Below the pieces are notes generated by a model, which worked only from the letters and a program-made list of their open reading frames with translations, was not told where the DNA came from and did not search any database. 64,000 bases of DNA from Alkalibacter mobilis (GTDB lineage Bacteria; Bacillota; Clostridia; Eubacteriales; Alkalibacteraceae): NCBI RefSeq assembly GCF_015594845.1, contig NZ_JADNRK010000003.1, positions 124,001 through 188,000 of the forward strand. Reading direction: 5' to 3'. The position numbers and the translations under genes were made by a program. Of the stretch, positions 34,974 through 44,437 are shown piece by piece. Every line of letters begins with the position of its first letter. Positions within the stretch are counted from its first letter, which is position 1.

Positions 34974-35420
34974 TTAAAATGGAAGATCGTCATCTTCATC
35001 CTCCAATGGTTGGAAATCATCCATTGGCACTCCGAAGTCATTGTCATCTCTTCTCTGATCCTGTTTGGCCGGAGAGTAATTTCCACCCTGCCTGGTCTGG
35101 CCGGATCGTGAATCCAAAAATTCGACTTCGTCGCAAACAACTTCTGTGACGTATCTCTTTCCGCCGTCGTTTGCTTCATAGGAACGGCTTTGAATTCTAC
35201 CAGATATACCTATTTGACTTCCCTTGCCAACATACTTTGAGGCATTTTCTCCTGCAGGACCAAATGCAACACAATTTATAAAATCAGTTTCATTTTCACC
35301 GTTCTGATTTTTAAACCTTCTGTTTATGGCAATCGTAAAAGAAGCAACTGCTGTGCCCTTTTGTGTATATCTGAGTTCAATGTCTCTTGTTAAACGACCT
35401 ACGAGTACGACTTTGTTCAT
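34974..35420 (-). CDS. ssb: Single-stranded DNA-binding protein
   Basis: A 148-residue SSB: an N-terminal OB fold (MNKVVLVGRLTRDIELRYT), a disordered Gly/Gln-rich linker, and the acidic protein-interaction tip DDDLPF at the C-terminus. It coats single-stranded DNA and recruits replication and repair proteins. Between rpsF and rpsR, the standard Bacillota arrangement. Confidence 0.97.
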   Translation of the reverse strand: MNKVVLVGRLTRDIELRYTQKGTAVASFTIAINRRFKNQNGENETDFINCVAFGPAGENASKYVGKGSQIGISGRIQSRSYEANDGGKRYVTEVVCDEVEFLDSRSGQTRQGGNYSPAKQDQRRDDNDFGVPMDDFQPLEDEDDDLPF

Positions 35421-35435
35421 TATTTATCACTCCGA

Positions 35436-35723
35436 TTAAGCATCTTTTTTAATTATCATGTGACGCACAAAATTCTCGGAAATTTTAAAACCGTGATCCA
35501 AATCTGCCAAAAGCTCATTAGTTCCTTTGAAATTGATCAGAACATAAAAACCTTCTGTAAACTTGTTTTTGATTTTGTACGCTAATTTTCTTTTACCCCA
35601 TTCATCTACTGACTCAACTTCACCTTTGGCTGAAATCATTCCTTTTACTTTTTCAATGTTTTCAGTCAGTTGCTCTGCTGTAAGTTCAGGATTAAAGATA
35701 ATCATAGCTTCATAACTGTTCAT
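35436..35723 (-). CDS. rpsF: 30S ribosomal protein S6
   Basis: A 95-residue S6 with the family opening NSYEAMIIFNPELT and the WGKRKLAYKIKN segment. First gene of the operon; GGGAGG precedes the ATG. A small hairpin (GCCCTTT/AAAGGGC, 35749-35765) lies in the leader, but I cannot recognise the S6:S18 autoregulatory motif. Confidence 0.97.
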   Translation of the reverse strand: MNSYEAMIIFNPELTAEQLTENIEKVKGMISAKGEVESVDEWGKRKLAYKIKNKFTEGFYVLINFKGTNELLADLDHGFKISENFVRHMIIKKDA

Positions 35724-35786
35724 TTTTTCACCTCCCTTTGGACTTTAGGCCCTTTAAAAAAGGGCAAGGATGCACGCAGTATTTTT

Positions 35787-35814
35787 ATTATATCACATTT
35801 GAAAAATCATACAA
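35787..35814 (-). promoter_or_regulatory. Promoter of rpsF-ssb-rpsR
   Basis: Minus strand TTGTAT (35809-35814), 16 nt, TATAAT (35787-35792), with TG in the extended -10 position. Confidence 0.65.
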
Positions 35815-35819
35815 CTCTT

Positions 35820-36005
35820 TTAATCTTTTTTATCCAAAATTCTTTTTATTCGCTTTAAAAATTTTTCTCTATCCAACATAACGATCCTTCCGCATCCATC
35901 ACATTTGATCTTATAGTCCATGCCGGTTCTGATAACTGTCCAGACACTGCTCCCGCATGGATGCTTTTTTTTGGTTTCCACTCGGTCCCCTACATTTATT
36001 TCCAT
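35820..36005 (-). CDS. DUF951 family protein
   Basis: A 61-residue protein: an SH3-like N-terminal strand pattern (VGDRVETKKKHPCGS), then a CDGCGR knuckle that with the earlier Cys could bind zinc, and a basic C-terminus. DUF951 proteins are small, conserved in Bacillota and encoded near parB/rpsF, as here, but have no known function. A nucleic-acid-binding role is plausible from size and charge. Confidence 0.85.
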   Translation of the reverse strand: MEINVGDRVETKKKHPCGSSVWTVIRTGMDYKIKCDGCGRIVMLDREKFLKRIKRILDKKD

Positions 36006-36022
36006 TTAAACGCCTCCAATGC

Positions 36023-36670
36023 TTAAAGAAAAAGATACCCTATATAAAAATACTGTGCGAGATTTGAGTTGTTCAACGCATTGGTCATTCCATCCATACT
36101 GAACAGTATGGCCAGGGTGTATATTGAGTTCACCACGATCAAGCTCACGATCCCACCTTCTATTATCCCCATGGCCGCACCACCGAGCTTGTTCATCACA
36201 TTGAGCACCGGGAGTTTTGCTATGAAATCGAAGATACCCGCAACCATGAATATTACAACTCTAACTATTAAAAACACTCCTACAAAACACATTAAATACA
36301 AAATCATGTCCGCTATGGATGCAACAAAGTCGAATCCCATATCCATATTTCCTGCTTCAACAGCCAAGTTTTCAATATACTCCCGGGCTCCAGCCGGTAA
36401 TTTACTGATATCTATTTTTTCGATCCCGTTTTGGCCAATGGAATCTCCTTTATTAAAACTCTCCTTTATAAAGCCATACAGATTTTCGTAAATTTCAGTA
36501 TTCTCCACTATATAAGCATAAATAGTCTTGTACAGTGCTGTTGCCGCCACAAGAGATATTAAAAACGAAAAAACCGATGCCAGTGAATCTACAAGACCCC
36601 TATTGAAGTCCATGATAAAGTAGAATAAGAAAATGCCAAATATCATTATATCTATCCAAGACAAAAACAT
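36023..36670 (-). CDS. CvpA family membrane protein
   Basis: A 215-residue protein with four hydrophobic segments and a loop between the second and third, matching CvpA/colicin V production-family proteins. Those affect envelope stress and cell shape in several bacteria by unknown means. It begins 15 nt after the uncharacterised membrane gene at 36686 and ends 17 nt before DUF951. Confidence 0.8.
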   Translation of the reverse strand: MFLSWIDIMIFGIFLFYFIMDFNRGLVDSLASVFSFLISLVAATALYKTIYAYIVENTEIYENLYGFIKESFNKGDSIGQNGIEKIDISKLPAGAREYIENLAVEAGNMDMGFDFVASIADMILYLMCFVGVFLIVRVVIFMVAGIFDFIAKLPVLNVMNKLGGAAMGIIEGGIVSLIVVNSIYTLAILFSMDGMTNALNNSNLAQYFYIGYLFL

Positions 36671-36685
36671 CTCCGCCCTTTCAAC

Positions 36686-37204
36686 TCAGTTTTCATTATA
36701 TGCCATTTTTTTCCTATTTTTTTTAATTTTTATTATTTTCACTTCTTTGCCCACGTATGCTCCAATAAATACAACAAGCAAAACAAGCAATAAATTTATA
36801 TTCATTTGTACATATATGTTACTGTCGGAAAACAAATTCATGATTGGATAGAATGGTGTATTCCAAAACAAGATTGGCGCTCCCAAAAAGTAAAACATAT
36901 TGTAGTTTTGCAACGTTGTCAGTTCCCCTGAAATCCCTTGCGTCAATTGTGCTATAAGTATATACAGAAATACAGGTAAGATACATATGATGCCGAAGAG
37001 CAAAAAGTCTGTCTCTTTTGATTTTGCAGATGATTCACCCATTTTAAATCCTATAAACAGCCACATCAGAAGTGAAACAGCTGTCATTAAAGCCATTATC
37101 CCCAGGCTGTTCTTTTCAACGTACGTATTTAAGACTGCGATGATCAAATGTGCCGTATTGCCTATTACAGCCCACTTCAAAATAGTGTTTGCTTTTTCTT
37201 TCAT
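36686..37204 (-). CDS. Uncharacterised membrane protein (172 residues)
   Basis: I recognise no family. There are four hydrophobic segments (about 10-27, 35-53, 65-87 and 133-153) with possible additional hydrophobicity near 105-125, and a strongly basic C-terminal tail (VKIIKIKKNRKKM) that should be cytoplasmic. GGAGG lies 5 nt before the ATG. It starts 30 nt after parB, with a parS site in between, and is followed by cvpA. The basic tail and position suggest nothing specific beyond a membrane role. Confidence 0.65.
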   Translation of the reverse strand: MKEKANTILKWAVIGNTAHLIIAVLNTYVEKNSLGIMALMTAVSLLMWLFIGFKMGESSAKSKETDFLLFGIICILPVFLYILIAQLTQGISGELTTLQNYNMFYFLGAPILFWNTPFYPIMNLFSDSNIYVQMNINLLLVLLVVFIGAYVGKEVKIIKIKKNRKKMAYNEN

Positions 37205-37218
37205 GCTTCCCTCCGATA

Positions 37219-37234
37219 TGTTTCACGTGAAACA
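37219..37234. promoter_or_regulatory. parS centromere site 1
   Basis: Perfect TGTTTCACGTGAAACA, immediately after the parB stop codon. It is the canonical Spo0J/ParB nucleation site for sliding-clamp loading and SMC recruitment. Confidence 0.97.
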
Positions 37235-38086
37235 TTATTTTAATAGAATTTCTGTCAACCTCTCCAGATCATCGGAATTGTAAAACTCAATTTCGATTTT
37301 TCCTTTATCATCCTTTTCATTGATTCTAACTTTAGTACCCAAATTTGACTGTATCTTTTCCTGAAGATCCCTTAAGAGTATTATTCTTCGGGGGTCTTCA
37401 TTCTTTTTATGTTTGTCTTCAGGCTTTTTTAACTTCAGTTTTTGCGCCATTTTTTCCGCTTCTCTAACTGAAAGGCTACTTTTAATAATGGCATCGAGCA
37501 ATACTTCTCTGTCCTCTCCTTCAACTGACAACAGGCATCTTCCGTGTCCAGGTGATATCGTCTCGTCCACTATCATTTTTCTTATCTTGACGGAGAGATT
37601 TAACAATCTCAAGGTGTTGGCGATAGAAGCCCTGCTCTTTCCTATTCTTTCAGAAATCTCTTGTTGCGTCAGGTCATACTTGTCGATCAAATCTCTATAT
37701 GCAATTGCAGCTTCGATTTCATTCAGATCTTCACGTTGCAAATTCTCAATAAGCGCAAGCTCCATGATCTCCTTGTCGTCCAACTCCATAATTATGACAG
37801 GCACTTCCTTAAGTCCTGCCATTTTTGCTGCTCTCCATCTTCTTTCACCGGCTACTATTTGATATCCCTTTTCATGGGCCGTAACCACAATTGGCTGTAT
37901 TATTCCATGTTCTTTTACAGATACGGAAAGTTCCTCAAGTTTTTCCTTGTCAAACTTGGTTCTTGGTTGGTTTTTGTTGGGAAAAACTTTGTTTATATCC
38001 AATTTGTTGATGTCCTTGTTTTCCGATTCTTTTTCTTCCGGGATCAGAGCTTGAAGTCCCTTCCCAAGTCCTCTTTTACTTTTCAA
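37235..38086 (-). CDS. parB: Chromosome partitioning protein ParB (Spo0J)
   Basis: A 283-residue ParB: an N-terminal basic tip (KSKRGLGKGLQALIP), the CTP-binding domain with the GERRWRAAK motif, an HTH that recognises parS (TQQEISERIGKSRASIANTLRL) and a C-terminal dimer domain. It loads at parS, spreads in a CTP-dependent way and recruits condensin to organise the origin. The ATG overlaps the parA stop by 4 nt, so parA and parB are translationally coupled. Two parS sites flank the pair. Confidence 0.96.
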   Translation of the reverse strand: MKSKRGLGKGLQALIPEEKESENKDINKLDINKVFPNKNQPRTKFDKEKLEELSVSVKEHGIIQPIVVTAHEKGYQIVAGERRWRAAKMAGLKEVPVIIMELDDKEIMELALIENLQREDLNEIEAAIAYRDLIDKYDLTQQEISERIGKSRASIANTLRLLNLSVKIRKMIVDETISPGHGRCLLSVEGEDREVLLDAIIKSSLSVREAEKMAQKLKLKKPEDKHKKNEDPRRIILLRDLQEKIQSNLGTKVRINEKDDKGKIEIEFYNSDDLERLTEILLK

Positions 38087-38856
38087 AGAGTATCACCTGC
38101 TCTCTTAATGAATTCTTGTGCGAGTTCCAAATACGCCTGCGCTCCTTTAGACTTGTCATCGTACTCAAGTATGGACATTCCATGACTTGGAGCTTCGGCA
38201 AGCCTTACATTTCTAGGTATTACGGTTTTATAAACCTTATCGCCAAAATAACTGCAAACTTCATCAACCACCTGCAATGACAGGTTCGTTCTCCCGTCAA
38301 ACATGGTCAACAAGATCCCTTCTATGTGCAGCTTGTTGTTCAATCCTCTTTTCACGAGATTTATAGTGTTCATCAATTGGCTGACACCCTCTAAAGCGTA
38401 AAATTCACATTGTATTGGCACAAGCACTGAATCTGATGCTGCCAGCGCATTTAACGATATTAAACCCAATGAAGGAGGGCAATCTATAAATATATAATCG
38501 TACTCATTTTTAATTTCACCTAGAAACCTGCTCATTAATAATTCTCTATCTTTAATACCGGTCATTTCTATTTCAGATCCTGCCAGTTCCGGTTTGGATG
38601 GAATCAAGTCAAGATTTTTAAATCTGGTTTCTATTTTGACTTCACTGAAGTCAACGCCGTTTATCATCCCGTCATATAAAGAATATTCGAGCATGTCCTT
38701 GTCGATTCCAAATCCGCTTGTTGTATTTCCTTGGGGATCTGCATCCACTACAAGAATTTTTTTGCCAAGACTGGCTAGACTGGTACTGAGGTTAACGTTA
38801 GTGGTAGTTTTGCCGACCCCACCCTTTTGATTAAATATTGATATGGTTTTAGTCAT
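38083..38856 (-). CDS. parA: Chromosome partitioning ATPase ParA (Soj)
   Basis: A 257-residue Walker-type ATPase with the deviant P-loop KGGVGKTT, the signature DADPQGN and the switch segment DCPPSLG. In B. subtilis, Soj binds DNA as a dimer with ATP and modulates DnaA, and is discharged by ParB. The ATG at 38856 follows GGAGG by 6 nt; an upstream in-frame ATG at 38877 has no ribosome-binding site. Confidence 0.96.
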   Translation of the reverse strand: MTKTISIFNQKGGVGKTTTNVNLSTSLASLGKKILVVDADPQGNTTSGFGIDKDMLEYSLYDGMINGVDFSEVKIETRFKNLDLIPSKPELAGSEIEMTGIKDRELLMSRFLGEIKNEYDYIFIDCPPSLGLISLNALAASDSVLVPIQCEFYALEGVSQLMNTINLVKRGLNNKLHIEGILLTMFDGRTNLSLQVVDEVCSYFGDKVYKTVIPRNVRLAEAPSHGMSILEYDDKSKGAQAYLELAQEFIKRAGDTL

Positions 38857-38923
38857 TTTTACCCTCCAATGATTCATAATACTATTTTAACATTTATCCA
38901 TGCAATATCAACGAAGATTTGAT

Positions 38924-38939
38924 TGTTTCACGTGAAACA
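38924..38939. promoter_or_regulatory. parS centromere site 2
   Basis: Perfect TGTTTCACGTGAAACA between noc and parA. With site 1 it brackets the parAB genes; the two are about 1.7 kb apart and 7-9 kb from oriC. Confidence 0.97.
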
Positions 38940-38941
38940 TT

Positions 38942-38970
38942 AAAAAAACAGGTATCTCTACCTGTTTTTT
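38942..38970. terminator. Terminator overlapping the end of noc
   Basis: Stem ACAGGTA/TACCTGT with flanking A- and T-runs. On the minus strand the noc stop codon (38958-38960) reaches into the loop, so the last noc codons form one arm. Confidence 0.85.
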
Positions 38971-39764
38971 TTGATTTTGATTTTAACTTCCAAATACTCA
39001 TCCATATCCTTTTCATCATATGAAGCATCGATTCCCGTCTTTAAGATCTCATCGTATGCCCTTTTTATGGTATTAGTGTAGATTTTAAGATTTATAAAGC
39101 TTTTGATCCTCGCTTTTTTTTCCGGCGTTAGCTTTTCATCATAATTGTTGGTTAAAACCTTTTCTCTAATCCCATCAACAAGTTCTTCTGTCTTTTTTAC
39201 GTTTAAATCGTGACCAACGATCTTCTTGAGAGCTTCCATTTGCAACTCTTCATCCGGTATTTTCAATAAAGCTCTTGCATGTCTTTCTGTGAGTTCGGTA
39301 CTCAGTATTTTATCCCTTACCGGCTGGCTCAACTTTAATAATCTTAACTTATTTGCGATAGTTGACTGGGTCTTCCCCACTTTTCCGGCAATTTGCTCTT
39401 GCGTCAAACCATGCAGTTCCATAAGTTGCTTGTAACTTTCAGCTTCTTCTATGAAATCAAGATTTTCTCTCTGTATATTTTCAATCAACGCTATAGTTGC
39501 AGAATCAGAATCGACAATATCTGTTACTATTACTGGAATTTTCTCCAGTCCGGCTATTTTTGCCGCCCGTAATCTTCTCTCACCTGCAATCAATTCATAA
39601 TTAGTTTCGCTGAACTTTCTAACTGTTATTGGCTGAAGTACTCCGTAACTCTCTATTGATTGAGCCAATCCTTCCAAGGTAGTAGTCGTAAACTTATTTC
39701 TGGGTTGATATGGATTAGGCTTGATATATTCTAAGGGCACATACTCTACTTTCATGTCTTCCAT
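38958..39764 (-). CDS. noc: Nucleoid occlusion / second ParB-family protein (Noc-like)
   Basis: A 268-residue ParB paralogue: an N-terminal CTP-binding domain with GERRLRAAK, an HTH (TQEQIAGKVGKTQSTIANKL), and a C-terminal domain. Gene order rsmG-noc-parA-parB is that of Bacillus, where Noc binds its own NBS sites and the membrane to block division over the nucleoid. The classic membrane-binding amphipathic start is not evident here (MEDMKVEYV), so membrane targeting is doubtful. No NBS-like sequence (ATTTCCCGGGAAAT) was noticed in the window. Confidence 0.82.
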   Translation of the reverse strand: MEDMKVEYVPLEYIKPNPYQPRNKFTTTTLEGLAQSIESYGVLQPITVRKFSETNYELIAGERRLRAAKIAGLEKIPVIVTDIVDSDSATIALIENIQRENLDFIEEAESYKQLMELHGLTQEQIAGKVGKTQSTIANKLRLLKLSQPVRDKILSTELTERHARALLKIPDEELQMEALKKIVGHDLNVKKTEELVDGIREKVLTNNYDEKLTPEKKARIKSFINLKIYTNTIKRAYDEILKTGIDASYDEKDMDEYLEVKIKIKKNR

Positions 39765-39778
39765 ACTTCATTTCCCCC

Positions 39779-40489
39779 TCACAATGGCTTTTTTGCAGGA
39801 ATTCCCTGTCTTCTGGGATATTTCTTCGGTGTCTCTTTGACTTTTTCAATATCTATAATATATCTTACTATTTGATCTTTTAATACTTCTACAGTTTTAA
39901 TTTCTACCATTTTACCGCCCAATATTGCTACTGCCTTTTTAGCCGTTTCTACCTCTTCCTCGTACTTGGGCCCTTTTGAAGCTATAAAATGGCCTCCTTT
40001 TTTGACAAAAGGAATACAATATTCAGCCAGTACATTCAAAGAAGCGACAGCTCTGGAAAAAACCAAATCGTAATTTTCTCTGTTTGAAGCCTCTTGTCCC
40101 AAATCTTCAGCTCTACCGTGTACGAATTCAACACCCGATAATTCTAAAGTTTTTGAAGCTCTCTCTATGAATCTTATCTTTTTTTCTGTAGAATCCAGCA
40201 TGGTCATTTTCCATTCAGGATGGATTATTTTTAATGGAATCCCAGGAAAACCGCCTCCTGTTCCAAGATCCAGAACTTTGAGTTCTCTATGGTCGTCTTT
40301 ATACATCATTATCGAATCTATTATATGTTTATAAATAAATTCAACAGGATCGGTTATAGCCGTCAAATTCATGACCTTGTTTTCTTCCAGCACCATATTC
40401 ATATATGAAATCAACTTTTCTGCTTGGTCGTCTGTCACGTTAATGTCTTTTTGGATCAATTCGCTTATCAACATCTCTTTTTCATTCAT
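39779..40489 (-). CDS. rsmG: 16S rRNA (guanine-527 N7) methyltransferase
   Basis: A 236-residue SAM-dependent methyltransferase with the [14 protein letters not shown] motif and the segment NLTAI. It makes m7G527 in 16S rRNA. The start overlaps the mnmG end by 8 nt, which implies coupled translation. Standard gidA-gidB order. Confidence 0.95.
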   Translation of the reverse strand: MNEKEMLISELIQKDINVTDDQAEKLISYMNMVLEENKVMNLTAITDPVEFIYKHIIDSIMMYKDDHRELKVLDLGTGGGFPGIPLKIIHPEWKMTMLDSTEKKIRFIERASKTLELSGVEFVHGRAEDLGQEASNRENYDLVFSRAVASLNVLAEYCIPFVKKGGHFIASKGPKYEEEVETAKKAVAILGGKMVEIKTVEVLKDQIVRYIIDIEKVKETPKKYPRRQGIPAKKPL

Positions 40490-42377
40490 TGGCTTTTGAA
40501 GATTCCTTCCTTCTGAAATTTTCCATATAAACTAAAAGAACTGAAATGTCCGCAGGTGATACTCCGGAAATCCTTGAAGCGTGACCTATGGAAATCGGTT
40601 GGATCTTGGATAGCTTCTGTCTGGCTTCCAATCGCAGTCCATTAATTTTTTCATAATCGATACTTTCAGGAATTTTCTTCTTTTCAAGTTTTTTAAACTG
40701 TTCGACCTGATTCATTTGCTTTTTAATATAACCCTCGTACTTGATTTGTATCTCAACTTGTTCAATTACATTTTTTGGTAATTCTGGTCTGTCAGGATCA
40801 AATTTTTCGAGCTCAAAATAGCTCATTTCGGGTCTTTTTAATAATTCGTAAAGGGTAAAGCCCTTATTTGAAAAAGTACTGCTTTTGGCAGCAAAAAGCG
40901 CCTCTAAATCCGAATTTGGTTTTATTGATACTTTTTTAATGCGCTCTATTTCATTTTCGATCATTTTTACTTTAGTGGTAAATTTAAGATATCTTTCTTC
41001 TCCGATCAATCCAATCTTTCTTCCGATGTCTGTCAATCTTATATCTGCATTATCTTGTCGCAATATCAATCTGTACTCTGCTCGTGATGTCATCATTCTA
41101 TACGGCTCCAATGTACCCTTGGTTACTATGTCATCGATCAGAACTCCAATATATGCTTGAGACCTGTCCAATATCAACGGTTCACTTCCCTTTAGTTTGC
41201 GGGAAGCATTGATCCCTGCCATCAACCCCTGTGCCGCCGCCTCTTCGTAACCTGATGTTCCATTTATCTGACCCGCAAAAAACAAGTTTTCGATAGTTTT
41301 AAATTCAAGTGAAGGTTTTAACTGTAAAGGGTCGATATTGTCGTATTCAATCGCATATGCCAAACGCATGATTTCTACATTTTCCATTCCTTCTACAGTT
41401 CTCAACATCTTTAGCTGCACTTCTTCAGGTAAACTTGAAGACATACCCTGTACGTATAATTCATAGGTATCCCTGCCTTCGGGTTCGACAAAAATTTGGT
41501 GTTTGGGTTTATCTGAAAACCTGACTACCTTGTCTTCTATAGAAGGACAATACCTTGGTCCCACTCCCTGTATGTCTCCGCTGAAAAGAGGTGAGAGATG
41601 TAAATTGTCCTTGATCACCTGGTGGGTCTCTTCATTGGTATACGTAAGATAACATGGTATTTGGTCTATTTCCAACTCGTCTGTTTCAAATGAGAATGGT
41701 ACTATATTTTTGTCACCTTCCTGGATTATCATCTTTGAAAAATCTACACTTCTTTTATCTACTCTAGCCGGAGTGCCGGTCTTGAATCTAAGGAGCTTGA
41801 CTCCGTTTTCAAACAAGCTGTCCGATAATTCATTTGCTCCAAATAATCCGTTGGGACCACCGTCGTAGCTGGTATTTCCGATAACGATCCTGGATTTGAG
41901 GTAAGTTCCAGTGGTCAGTACGACTATTTTTGATTTGAAAATGGCTCCAGTCTTTACGACGACTCCTGTCACCTTCCCATCTTCTACTTGAAGACTTACA
42001 ACCTCATGTTGCTTTATATGAAGATTATCCTGCTTTTCCAATGTCATCTTCATTTCCTTTTGATACATCAACTTGTCTGCTTGAGCTCTTAAAGAGTGTA
42101 CAGCCGGACCTTTGGCAGTGTTTAGCATCCTGCATTGTATCATCGTCTTGTCGATGTTTTTACCCATTTCTCCGCCTAAAGCATCGATTTCTCTTACCAG
42201 ATGCCCTTTTCCCGTACCTCCTATGGACGGATTGCAGGGCATTAGTGCTACAGAATCCAAATTCAACGTCAATAGCAATGTCTTATGGCCCAATCTGGCG
42301 GCTGACAATGCACTTTCACAACCTGCATGACCTCCACCAACAACGATTATCTCGTAATCACCTGCTATATAATTCAT
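40482..42377 (-). CDS. mnmG: tRNA uridine-5-carboxymethylaminomethyl modification enzyme MnmG
   Basis: About 631 residues. The N-terminal FAD site [10 protein letters not shown], the conserved PCNPSIGG and two catalytic cysteines in the expected regions identify MnmG (GidA). With MnmE it modifies the wobble uridine of tRNAs. The start is the ATG at 42377, 5 nt after GTAGGTG; a longer frame begins at 42401 without a site and overlaps mnmE. It starts 8 nt after mnmE. Confidence 0.97.
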   Translation of the reverse strand: MNYIAGDYEIIVVGGGHAGCESALSAARLGHKTLLLTLNLDSVALMPCNPSIGGTGKGHLVREIDALGGEMGKNIDKTMIQCRMLNTAKGPAVHSLRAQADKLMYQKEMKMTLEKQDNLHIKQHEVVSLQVEDGKVTGVVVKTGAIFKSKIVVLTTGTYLKSRIVIGNTSYDGGPNGLFGANELSDSLFENGVKLLRFKTGTPARVDKRSVDFSKMIIQEGDKNIVPFSFETDELEIDQIPCYLTYTNEETHQVIKDNLHLSPLFSGDIQGVGPRYCPSIEDKVVRFSDKPKHQIFVEPEGRDTYELYVQGMSSSLPEEVQLKMLRTVEGMENVEIMRLAYAIEYDNIDPLQLKPSLEFKTIENLFFAGQINGTSGYEEAAAQGLMAGINASRKLKGSEPLILDRSQAYIGVLIDDIVTKGTLEPYRMMTSRAEYRLILRQDNADIRLTDIGRKIGLIGEERYLKFTTKVKMIENEIERIKKVSIKPNSDLEALFAAKSSTFSNKGFTLYELLKRPEMSYFELEKFDPDRPELPKNVIEQVEIQIKYEGYIKKQMNQVEQFKKLEKKKIPESIDYEKINGLRLEARQKLSKIQPISIGHASRISGVSPADISVLLVYMENFRRKESSKANE

Positions 42378-42385
42378 ATCAGCAC

Positions 42386-43768
42386 CTACTTTCCAATACA
42401 AAATTTACTGAATATCTCATCCACTATGTCATCTGCTACAGTTTCGCCGGTTATTCTTCCCATTTTATCCCAGGCATTCTTTATGTCTACCGACAACATC
42501 TCCACCGGAATATTTGCCTTTATTCCTTCCAAACCTTCTTCCAAAGATTTTGATGCCTCTTTTAAGAGATTTATATGTCTTATGTTGGAAACCATATCGT
42601 AAGATTCGGAATCTATCTGAGATTTGGTTATATTTTCATATATTTTGTTCCTCAGGTTGTCTATGCCTAATTCTTCTATTACCGATATTTCCACGACTTC
42701 CATGTGTGATTTTTCTTCCACTTCTTTTTTGGATATTATGACATTTTTCTCGACTTTGTTTATTGCAACGATACCCTTTTTATCTTTTGCCAATTCGAGG
42801 AGCATTTCATCTTCCGCATCCAGAGGTCTTTGTCCATCCAGTAAAAGAATTGCAAAATCACTCTGGGCAAGAATTTCCTTTGTCTTTGTAATTCCTATCT
42901 TTTCAATTATATTTTCCGTTTCTCTAATGCCAGCTGTGTCTATAATTTTTAAGGGTATGCCTTTTATACTTATATATTCTTCGATGGTATCCCTGGTCGT
43001 TCCTTCGATTTCAGTCACGATGGCTCTCTCTTCCCCCAAAAGCATGTTTAACAAGGACGATTTGCCCACATTGGGTTTTCCTACGATTGCAGTTTTTATT
43101 CCCTCACGGATTATCTTCCCGCTCTCAGATGAAAGTATCATCTTGTCTATGCTCTCTTTAATAAGATTTGTCTTTTCCCTTATTATTTCATACGACATTT
43201 CTTCTATGTCGTACTCAGGATAGTCTATTCCCGCCTCGATATATGCCAATATCTCTATCAACTGATTTCTAATGGTCTTTACTTTGTAAGAAAGGCTTCC
43301 TTCCAGTTGTTTGACCGACATCTGAAGACTTTTTTCAGTTTTGGCATTGATCACGTCTATTACAGCTTCTGCTTGTGAAAGATCCAATCTACCGTTTAAA
43401 AATGCTCTCTTTGTAAATTCGCCGGGCTCCGCTATTCTGGCTCCCTTTTCTACGATCAATTCCAGGATCTTTCGCACAGATATCATGCCTCCATGACAAT
43501 TGATTTCTATAACATCCTCTTTTGTATAAGTATTTGGACCTAGCATTTTTGAAACCAGGACTTCATCAATAACTTCGCCGCTTCCATCTATTATGTGTCC
43601 GTATATGATGGACCTGTTATCATAGTCGTCAAAATCTTTCTTTGTTTTTGTCTTAAAAATTTCCTTTGTTATTTCAACGGAATTTTCTCCACTCATTCTG
43701 ACTATGCCTATGCCTGAAAATCCAACCGGTGTAGATATGGCAACTATAGTATCTTCCAAATAATTCAT
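42386..43768 (-). CDS. mnmE: tRNA modification GTPase MnmE
   Basis: A 460-residue protein: an N-terminal tetrahydrofolate-binding domain, a helical domain, an inserted G domain ([20 protein letters not shown]) and the C-terminal CxGK motif (CIGK). A potassium-activated GTPase acting with MnmG. jag lies 36 nt upstream, beyond a hairpin. Confidence 0.97.
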   Translation of the reverse strand: MNYLEDTIVAISTPVGFSGIGIVRMSGENSVEITKEIFKTKTKKDFDDYDNRSIIYGHIIDGSGEVIDEVLVSKMLGPNTYTKEDVIEINCHGGMISVRKILELIVEKGARIAEPGEFTKRAFLNGRLDLSQAEAVIDVINAKTEKSLQMSVKQLEGSLSYKVKTIRNQLIEILAYIEAGIDYPEYDIEEMSYEIIREKTNLIKESIDKMILSSESGKIIREGIKTAIVGKPNVGKSSLLNMLLGEERAIVTEIEGTTRDTIEEYISIKGIPLKIIDTAGIRETENIIEKIGITKTKEILAQSDFAILLLDGQRPLDAEDEMLLELAKDKKGIVAINKVEKNVIISKKEVEEKSHMEVVEISVIEELGIDNLRNKIYENITKSQIDSESYDMVSNIRHINLLKEASKSLEEGLEGIKANIPVEMLSVDIKNAWDKMGRITGETVADDIVDEIFSKFCIGK

Positions 43769-43791
43769 TGTTTCACCTTCTTAATATCATT

Positions 43792-43816
43792 AAAGACCAG
43801 CCTTTTAGCTGGTCTT
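43792..43816 (-). terminator. Hairpin enclosing the jag stop codon
   Basis: Stem AAGACCAGC/GCTGGTCTT with a 6-nt loop; the jag stop codon (43805-43807) is in the loop. The T-run is short (TTT), so this may be an attenuator rather than a full stop to transcription. Confidence 0.6.
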
Positions 43817-44434
43817 CTTCAAATCGATAACTACTTTTCTAAAAGGTTCTTCACCTTCGCTATATGTGTAAACCTTGCTATTATTTTGCAGAGTTGCATG
43901 GATTATTCTTCTCTCATAAGGATTCATAGGTTCCAAAACAACTTTTTCTTTGTTTCTCTCAACTTTTTTGGCTAATTTTTTTGCTAACTCCACCAAAGTC
44001 TGTTCGCGCTTTTCTCTGTAATTTTCAGTATCTATAACGACTCGTACATACTCTTGAGTATCCTTATTCACGACGAGACTCGTCAAATATTGGATCGCAT
44101 CCAGAGTCTGACCTCTTCTTCCGATCAATATTCCCATGTCTTCGCCTTCCAATGTAATACTAAGATTTCTTTGCTCCAACTTTACCTTGCAGGTTGCTTC
44201 CACGCCAAATTTATCAAAAATCTGCTTTAAAAAATTTACCGCTTTCTCAACAAAATCTTCTTCTTTAACAAAAACTTCAACTTTTGCCTTTTTTGCTCCA
44301 AAGATTCCCATAATACCTCTTGAAGGAATTTCCAAAACTTTTGTCTCAACTTGGTTTCTGGTGGCTTTTAGTTCTAAAAGTGCTTTATCAATAGCTTCTT
44401 CAATGGAATTGCCTTCGGTGACAACACTTCTCAT
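43805..44434 (-). CDS. jag: RNA-binding protein Jag/KhpB
   Basis: A 209-residue protein: an N-terminal Jag domain (about 1-50), a type II KH domain with the GRRGQTL loop near 115, and a C-terminal R3H domain (NPYERRIIHATLQ). KhpB partners KhpA and binds many mRNAs, with roles in wall growth and division. It begins 3 nt after yidC, in the usual rpmH-rnpA-yidD-yidC-jag cluster. Confidence 0.93.
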   Translation of the reverse strand: MRSVVTEGNSIEEAIDKALLELKATRNQVETKVLEIPSRGIMGIFGAKKAKVEVFVKEEDFVEKAVNFLKQIFDKFGVEATCKVKLEQRNLSITLEGEDMGILIGRRGQTLDAIQYLTSLVVNKDTQEYVRVVIDTENYREKREQTLVELAKKLAKKVERNKEKVVLEPMNPYERRIIHATLQNNSKVYTYSEGEEPFRKVVIDLKKTS

Positions 44435-44437
44435 TTA

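Noticed and set aside
35749-35765. Small hairpin in the rpsF leader as an S6:S18 autoregulatory element
   Set aside because: The known CCG-containing S6:S18 binding motif is not visible; the hairpin is short with an all-T loop.
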